The notes under the pieces are model-generated. The model did no database searches, was not told where the DNA came from, and saw nothing but the letters and a program-made list of their open reading frames with translations. Of a stretch of DNA of 64,000 bases, positions 58,151-64,000 are shown one piece after another. Origin of the DNA: Polytrichum commune (taxonomy: Eukaryota > Streptophyta > Polytrichopsida > Polytrichales > Polytrichaceae); contig OX485803.1 in NCBI GenBank assembly GCA_950295325.1, positions 4,526,001 to 4,590,000 on the forward strand, given 5' to 3'. Made by a program: the position numbers and the translations under genes. How positions within the stretch are numbered: the stretch's first letter is position 1; each line of letters opens with the position of its first letter.

Positions 58151-58743
58151 GCAACGATTCCCTCTTGCCTTGAAATCTCACCTGAAGGATGATGAATGGA
58201 CAGTTATCACATTCAATTTAGTCTTTATTTGAGCATGCAACTTCTAAATCGCAAATTGCTTTCCCACCCTCCAATCTCAGTTTACTAGGTATAAGGCAAA
58301 CAACCTTTTCTGAGCTCGTATACTTTAATTTCTTCTATTTTGACACAAACTAGAGGAGGAAGCTTCATTGCAAAGAGTAACTTTAACCAACAAAGAGCCC
58401 CAGACACACCGAAAACGATGCATTTTGATTTTGCCTCTTATCACACAAGCACCTCTTCTTTGCAAATATATATGGCACAGCCCTTGATTTGTGACACCAT
58501 CAGACAAGCGTGAAACCTCCGTGTTGGGATTTAACTTCGCCATTCATTCGTTCACTGTGATGGTAGAATGCAATGAAATTGATTTTGAAGTCGAGAAACC
58601 CAAAAAGCTTATGAGACTAGAAGCACATTAGGATGGAAAAATCTTTCATTGGAGCGATGGGAGAGCTCTGCCTTCGTCAGAAGCATGCCTCACCTACCCC
58701 ACGGATCCTAATTGTGGGTGATCTTTGTCAACCTGGGATCTAA
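58151..58743. other. No gene seen
   Basis: No motif or paired repeat end is recognised between the family G copy and the next MITE. Confidence 0.55.
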
Positions 58744-59058
58744 GGTAGCGGGGCACATTCCCGCTCGAATTTCAGATTGGCATGTTCATTGGGGAGTTAT
58801 TAAGGGGGAATCAATCTTGGAAGATGTGCAAAGTACATTGGAAATTGGACCAATTGGAATAATTAATTTTGGATTAATATTGAATTAGTTATGAATTTTG
58901 GAAGGAGAACTCATAGGGGTACCCAAAACCACTCACTCACCCCAAAAATGTACACCATGATTACATAGAAATTTGAGGTTGGAAGCTATAATGTACCTCT
59001 TGTTTGGATAGGTCTAGTGAGCGGTTTAAGGACCCGAGTGGGAATGTGCCCCGCTACC
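58744..59058. mobile_element. TIR element I, Tourist-like
   Basis: The ends GGTAGCGGGGCACATTCCCG and (complement of right) GGTAGCGGGGCACATTCCCA, both followed by CTCG, are inverted copies of 24 bases with one mismatch. TAA precedes the left end and TTAA follows the right end. No transposase in 315 bp. Confidence 0.8.
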
Positions 59059-59062
59059 TTAA

Positions 59063-59482
59063 GGTAGAAATACCATAACCCGTGAAACTAAGGTGATTCG
59101 CATTGAAGATCTGGTCTGACAATCATGAGATAATTTTCCAAGATAAACGAGAAGGATTCATGAGGAATGCAAGTTGTTTCATATTTTTTTTGCCCTATAC
59201 AAAAAATGTTACAATTTTTCAAAGTGGAAAGTTGTCCAAACCCCTACTCGTTCACTAGATTCTCCCTACACCGAACACGGTAATCCGCATTTCCATACGG
59301 AACATCGCCTAAATCGGTTACCTCATGAGTATATCAACATTTGATTCCCATTGGCTACACTAAGTGTACACGCATTGAAGTTGCCGCTGAGCCATGATCG
59401 GTTTTAGGAATGACACTTCACCATTATGACGGCGGTCTAGTGCACTGCTAGAAGGTGGTTAACGGATTATGGTATTTCTACC
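59063..59482. mobile_element. TIR element J, Tourist-like, abutting element I
   Basis: The ends GGTAGAAATACCATAACCCG and (complement of right) GGTAGAAATACCATAATCCG are inverted with one mismatch. TTAA precedes and TTA follows. The first six bases (GGTAGA/GGTAGC) are nearly those of element I, which it touches through a shared TTAA. Confidence 0.78.
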
Positions 59483-60786
59483 TTATTGTATCCTATTTGC
59501 AATCCTCATAGTTACTCCTACCGTCTACCATTACTCGCATACAAATCTACTTCCTTACCCATCATGCTACACTCCTTAACCTACCAACAATTTTCCACAT
59601 GTATGCATACCAACACCACATCTACCCATCTCAACCTACTTACCTCATCCACCATACAACACCATGCAAGTTCTCAAAACACAAAACACAACATACCAAC
59701 ACCTTTATCCATATGATTTTATCACAAGCATCACTTCCCAACTCTAGAATTTATTGCTTTCAAATGTGATCCAACATTTTGGAATCCTACATTACACCCC
59801 TAATATATTTAGGTGGGATGGTACATAGCTTGCTATGTTGCATTCAAACCTGTAAGAAATGCAAAGACCTTATGTACAAGCCGCAACAATTATTGTTTTA
59901 AAGTCTATAATTTCAGCTACTCTACTACTTCAAAGGAAGGGAGAGCCTAATTCATTTAGCAACCTACAAATGTTGGCACGTAATTTTGGGACATATACTT
60001 TCCATGGGCAATGGGGCCCATAAGCAATTCTGAGCCTCACTCCTTTTACATATTGGAATAGGAAATGGGAGGTTAGTTAGTCAGCGCATCCATACATGAG
60101 ATGGGGTATATTGGCATTGCAAGCAGTAAAGGCCAGTGATGAATTGTTGCCATTTGTAGGGCAATTGCTTTTGAAGATGAAGTTCAAAAGTATGTGCAAA
60201 GCAAATCCATGATTTATAAAATATGTGCTACAACTAAAGGAAAACAGTCTACCAAGATGGGGATGTTTTGAATGGAAACATTGCATGTTTCATTTATGAT
60301 TCTATTGGGAGGGATGAGATTACCAATGTGCAGAGATTTCTGTGTGTTGTTGCCTACACCATGGAACCCCAAAGCCTGGGGATCTGCCATGCTGTAGCAA
60401 CACAAGAAATTAAAGGGGGGATGAACTATTCATGTATTACCTAGTCAATTGAACCATTGTAGTGGCCTTGAATGAGACATGGATCCACTACATCATTTGG
60501 CATAGTTTAGTGAGGGTTTAGCAATTCCAGACTTTGGATGTGAGAAATCCTCACTAAAATGAACTGTTGTAGCCAACTTCCATACGGATGACAAAATATA
60601 ATCATTGTTTTGGATTTTAGGACTACAAACTCTGAATACATATGGATGATTAAATGTAGACCTTAATTTTGACTTTATGACTACAAAATTTGAACATAGT
60701 TACTTGAATATTCAAATACTAAAAGCGAACATAAAGAATCAAAGTTGTACGAAATGACAACATAGTGCATGCGCAGGTACAACAAT
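59483..60786. other. No gene called
   Basis: The stretch at about 60110-60420 is somewhat less AT-rich but its frames are broken on both strands. Confidence 0.45.
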
Positions 60787-60933
60787 AACCCTACCGCAAG
60801 TAATGATGGACTTGAGGATGACAAAGATGCCACTGCCATGGAAGAAGAGGACACTGCCATGGAAGAAGAGGATATTGCCATGGAAGAAGAGGAGTTCGAG
60901 GATGTAGAGCTCACGAAGGTCCTAGAAGATTAA
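60787..60933 (+). pseudogene. Possible last exon with acidic tandem-repeat tail
   Basis: After an acceptor-like ATGCGCAG, an open frame encodes a strongly acidic tail: a DGLEDDKDATAMEEED stretch, two further seven-residue TAMEEED/IAMEEEE repeats, and EFEDVELTKVLED before TAA (60931-60933). The repeat is 21 bases long at DNA level. Acidic tails like this occur at the C-termini of plant PIF/Harbinger transposases and many nuclear proteins; there is no upstream domain to decide. It may be a remnant. Confidence 0.35.
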
Positions 60934-61699
60934 ATAAATCCACTATACAAGGGTTCTCAAACAACGCATTATATTACAATGTTTCTTTTCTTCAATTGCT
61001 TCACGATTTTTGGAGTATCAAATGCATGTGTAGATGATTCACACTCTTCAAATTTGATTGATTGATCCCTTATTTAACAAACTCATTTGCATTTCTTCTT
61101 CATGTGCAACAATGCTTTTTTATTTTTTTATTTTTTTTGTAGGTGACAAGAAGATGGGTGGAAGATTATTTTATGAAGAGATCCACAAAGCTCAAGAGTA
61201 TCATCAAAGGTAGAATGAAGACCTGAAATGCATAGTTTGTAGTAAGGCATGGATGAAGAACATCATGGCCTGAGGCCCATATCCTCTGCAATTGATACGG
61301 CACTTGGTACCACTATATTGAGAAGATGCAAGGCTTTAACTACGGAAGACGTTGAACCCAACGTTGTACGTTGTGGAAGAAGATTTAAATTTGAAAGATG
61401 ATATTGTCTGACATAATTAGGAATGAGATCGCATGGCAAAGATAGTAGCTATAGGTGTATATCATTCTTTTTGTGATTGTATAGACTATGTTATTGCATA
61501 TTGCAAAGCCAAAAATAAACTATGATGTTGTGTAAAAGTAATAAAACTCAAAAGCATTGCAAATAAGTAAAAAAATGATTGTATTGTCAAAATTCAATCT
61601 ACAACCAGCAAAAATGCCATTGCCATAAAACATTTGCTAAAATAATCAAAGACCGGGGATTCACGACATGAATAAGTATGAAGGAAATCTAAATGCAAT
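60934..61699. other. No gene called
   Basis: A poly-T tract (61119-61138) precedes an AG at about 61142, but the following frame is broken. AT-rich beyond 61440. Confidence 0.45.
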
Positions 61700-61977
61700 A
61701 TAAAAACCCTTCATTCTTAGGACGTGAAAATCATAGTCAGCTAAGTACTAATCTTAGTCATGTGGTCCGTTATGACTATCATGAATATAAAAAACATTGA
61801 GAGAACATGTTTCTAACACGGTTCCCATCTAGGTCTTGTCCGATATGACTAAATGCCTAGTTATATGATGACTAAAGTCACCTCTAGGCATCACTTTGGT
61901 TCAACATGACTGCCCTAAAATTGATAGTCATATCCAGTCATATGGCCGTAGTCATTTTTTTGTATTTTCCTTGTAGT
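61700..61977. mobile_element. Probable CACTA transposon terminus
   Basis: The segment ends GTATTTTCCTTGTAGTG, whose complement CACTACAAGGAAAATAC is a typical plant CACTA terminus. The 270 bases inside are dense in TAGTCAT/ATGACTA words in both directions, as expected of CACTA subterminal repeats. No matching left end was found within the window. Confidence 0.55.
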
Positions 61978-63319
61978 GATAGTATTACCTTCTTAAATAC
62001 TACCACTGAAACCCCTCATGTCAACATAATCAACTTGACAAACGCCTTATTGCTACTATCCTATTTCACATCACACAATCCACCCACCTCATCACTATCC
62101 AAAAATCAGAGCTCACACTCAAATCAAAGGCAATGTTGAAGCTAATAAACTTACCAAACATGATGCTCCAAAGCCCATTATCCAACACATCCTTCCATCT
62201 CATAGGACATCCACACCATGTTGGCTAGCAAGCCATCATACCTCTACACAACATGACGGGTCCATTAGAACCTTAAGCTAAAATTTGAATTTAAACACCA
62301 AGACCTCCATAAATACATAGCAATTAATAAATTCCAATGTGTTCACAAGCAACTCACTAACAACGACCTACATCACCCAAGGTCAAATGATCTTTGGTCC
62401 TCCTCACACTCACCAACGCTCAAATCTCTTAATTGCTAAAATTTTGATACATACAATATATGGGAAACTACATAAAACACATCATTCTATAGCATAACAT
62501 AACTCCACAATGCCTACTATGTCCAATATCACAAAACAATACTTTTTACATCTACTCGCAATGTGTTCCAACCTCCACCTTAATAATCTTCATACTAATT
62601 GACACAATAAAGCAACCCATGCCATTGTGTCCACATTCAAAAGCCACCCACATACTCATTGCTACACCCTTTATCATGCTATCCCAAGCACCCATACAAC
62701 ATAATGGCTCCTCCCATGCTCATGCTACGCACGCAAATGCACTTGCTTAGCCCACCTCCGTCCTAACAATCTTTGTATGCTTGGCTTCTCCCTTGAGGAC
62801 ACTCCCCCTTTCTCCCCATCAGCTCATCTCTGAATCCTGTTTTTTGAATTTACACATTCGAATGATTGTTTTCTTTTGAAGCCATCTAAACTAACCAAGC
62901 CAAATATGTCCCTTTATTAACCGCAATTCAACAACAAAGTTGGACTGCCCTTACCTTTATACCCATCACTGCGGATATCCACGGGACCAACCACAAATCA
63001 ACCATCGATCAACCCAAAGACCTTCATATTCCGATGCCCCATACACAAAGCTCATGCAAACAATTCAAAATGATGCCATTAAATACCTTGCCTATCTCAT
63101 TCTTAATAAATGAAAACTTGAAAAAAATCAATCCCACATTCTCCACACTTAAAACCATTTAACCCCAAAAATACCTCATTTCACTTTCTATGGCCCACCT
63201 ACTGAAAGGTAGGCATTAAGCCCTCTATCACCCATTAAGACTTATGTCTTAATTGGTCAATGGGCTCTATTGAGATTGGAATTAACCTCTCCAACGTTAT
63301 ACTCTCACTCTCTTTGTAG
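61978..63319. other. No gene seen
   Basis: The plus strand is C/A-rich and poor in G over about 1.2 kb. Frames are short and no domain is recognised; the stretch may be degenerate LINE sequence leading into the fragment that follows. Confidence 0.45.
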
Positions 63320-63560
63320 ATGAAGATAGTGTCAAAGTGGCTAATTCCCAAGTAATGGAGTGCAATAGCCTCAATAAGGTGGAGGTTATTATCAATTTGA
63401 TGGTTAGGTGGAAGAAAGATTGGGTATTGAAGAAAGATTTGAGATTACCCAATATTACATTCTAAAATAGGGTTGGAAGCCTATCTCCAATGGAATTGTA
63501 GAGGGGACACTCCAACACAAAGTGTGCTTTAATTCAAACTACACCATCATCATCATGGTA
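63320..63560 (-). pseudogene. LINE reverse transcriptase C-terminal fragment, copy 2
   Basis: The minus strand reads KAHFVLECPLYNSIGDRLPT, then LF, a stop, and NVILGNLKSFF, followed after a frame shift by LHLIEAIALH. This is the zinc-binding C-terminal region typical of plant LINE polymerases (Cys in LECPLYN, then the LGNLKSFF block). Stops and shifts show it is dead. It is the better preserved relative of 49100-49330. Confidence 0.75.
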
Positions 63561-63850
63561 GAAGTGGTATAATCTTTTATCTATAGAGATTGGAATAGTT
63601 GACTATCAACCAATGTCAATGATGAGATTATTACTTGAGTACCGGTAAGCCCGATGAAGGAAGGACCAGTGGTGTGCTTGTATTATAAAAACTTGGGTTG
63701 TGGATTCTGACATACCCATAGCTTTCAAAACTTTGTAAAAACAAAGTAATCTTATGCAGTAGGACACTCCCATCCATCATTTGATGTGTTCAAATTCACA
63801 TGGTGTTATATTTCTATTTATATAACTTGGAAACCGCTTTCTTTTTGCAG

Positions 63851-64000
63851 AGTTTCACATCAAGATCTAAGGTTATATTGACACAGGAAAATATAAGACT
63901 TCAGGTCACAAACAAGGTGCAGGCACTGGAAATTGAGTGGTCTATAGTTGTTTCCCAATTAGGGACAAAAGTGCATAACATTCAGAAAAGGGCAACTGGT
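63851..64000 (+). CDS. Possible internal exon of a gene running off the right edge
   Basis: CTTTCTTTTTGCAG at 63837-63850 is a strong splice acceptor. Directly after it a frame stays open for all 50 codons to the window end (SFTSRSKVILTQENIRLQ, then VQALEIEWSIVVSQLGTKVH and NIQKRATG). Spacing of Leu, Ile and Val suggests a coiled coil. Base composition is less AT-rich than the preceding DNA. I do not recognise the protein. No upstream exon was identified in this window, and no donor site is reached. Confidence 0.42.

Noticed and set aside
58737-58760. CTAAGGTAGCG as a piece of 25S rRNA
   Set aside because: The resemblance stops after nine bases; the sequence is the inverted end of element I.
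1-64000. CRISPR arrays, bacterial operons or prophage
   Set aside because: The repeats are dispersed or microsatellite-like, the clear genes have spliceosomal introns, and no spacer array or bacterial gene cluster is present.

Overview
The window looks like nuclear DNA of a land plant with a large, repeat-filled genome. Three things support this: an intron-bearing plant RACK1 gene, a gene for a protein with a WRC zinc finger (a plant-specific domain), and a nuclear copy of plant mitochondrial 26S rRNA. The RACK1 protein is short (316 residues). Its wording before blade 7 and its SGSRDK/SGGWDK motifs resemble moss and lycophyte RACK1 more than the seed-plant protein. I therefore favour a non-seed plant (bryophyte, lycophyte or fern), but this is inference and I do not name a species.

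Layout. Positions 1-780 are GC-rich and full of microsatellites, and look like the 5' end of a gene cut by the window edge. From about 1 to 16.4 kb there is a complete tRNA-derived SINE with a 12-bp target duplication, a second SINE copy, several Tourist-like (PIF/Harbinger) MITEs with TTA or TAA target duplications, and degenerate sequence. From 16.4 to 26.6 kb lies the gene island: RACK1 on the plus strand (two coding exons) and a WRC-domain gene on the minus strand (two coding exons with matching splice phase), arranged tail to tail. RACK1 is a cytoplasmic ribosome-bound scaffold; the WRC protein should be nuclear. Nothing in the sequence shows that they work together.

From 27 to 64 kb the window is almost wholly repeats: a hAT-type MITE with a perfect 8-bp duplication, more Tourist-like MITEs, SINE and LINE fragments, a dead hAT-like transposase, a mitochondrial rRNA insertion, foldbacks and tandem repeats. 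The most interesting exception is 30.44-30.76 kb. There a TATA box behind a CT-rich tract is followed, about 140 bases downstream, by a foldback whose 40-bp core arms pair at 38 positions without a bulge. This is a candidate MIRNA-type gene. At the right edge (63851-64000) a splice acceptor leads into an uninterrupted frame that may be an internal exon of a further gene.

Most open frames over 60 codons in this AT-rich DNA look like chance and are not annotated. Gene models rest on reading frame, splice consensus and remembered family features; no alignment was run.
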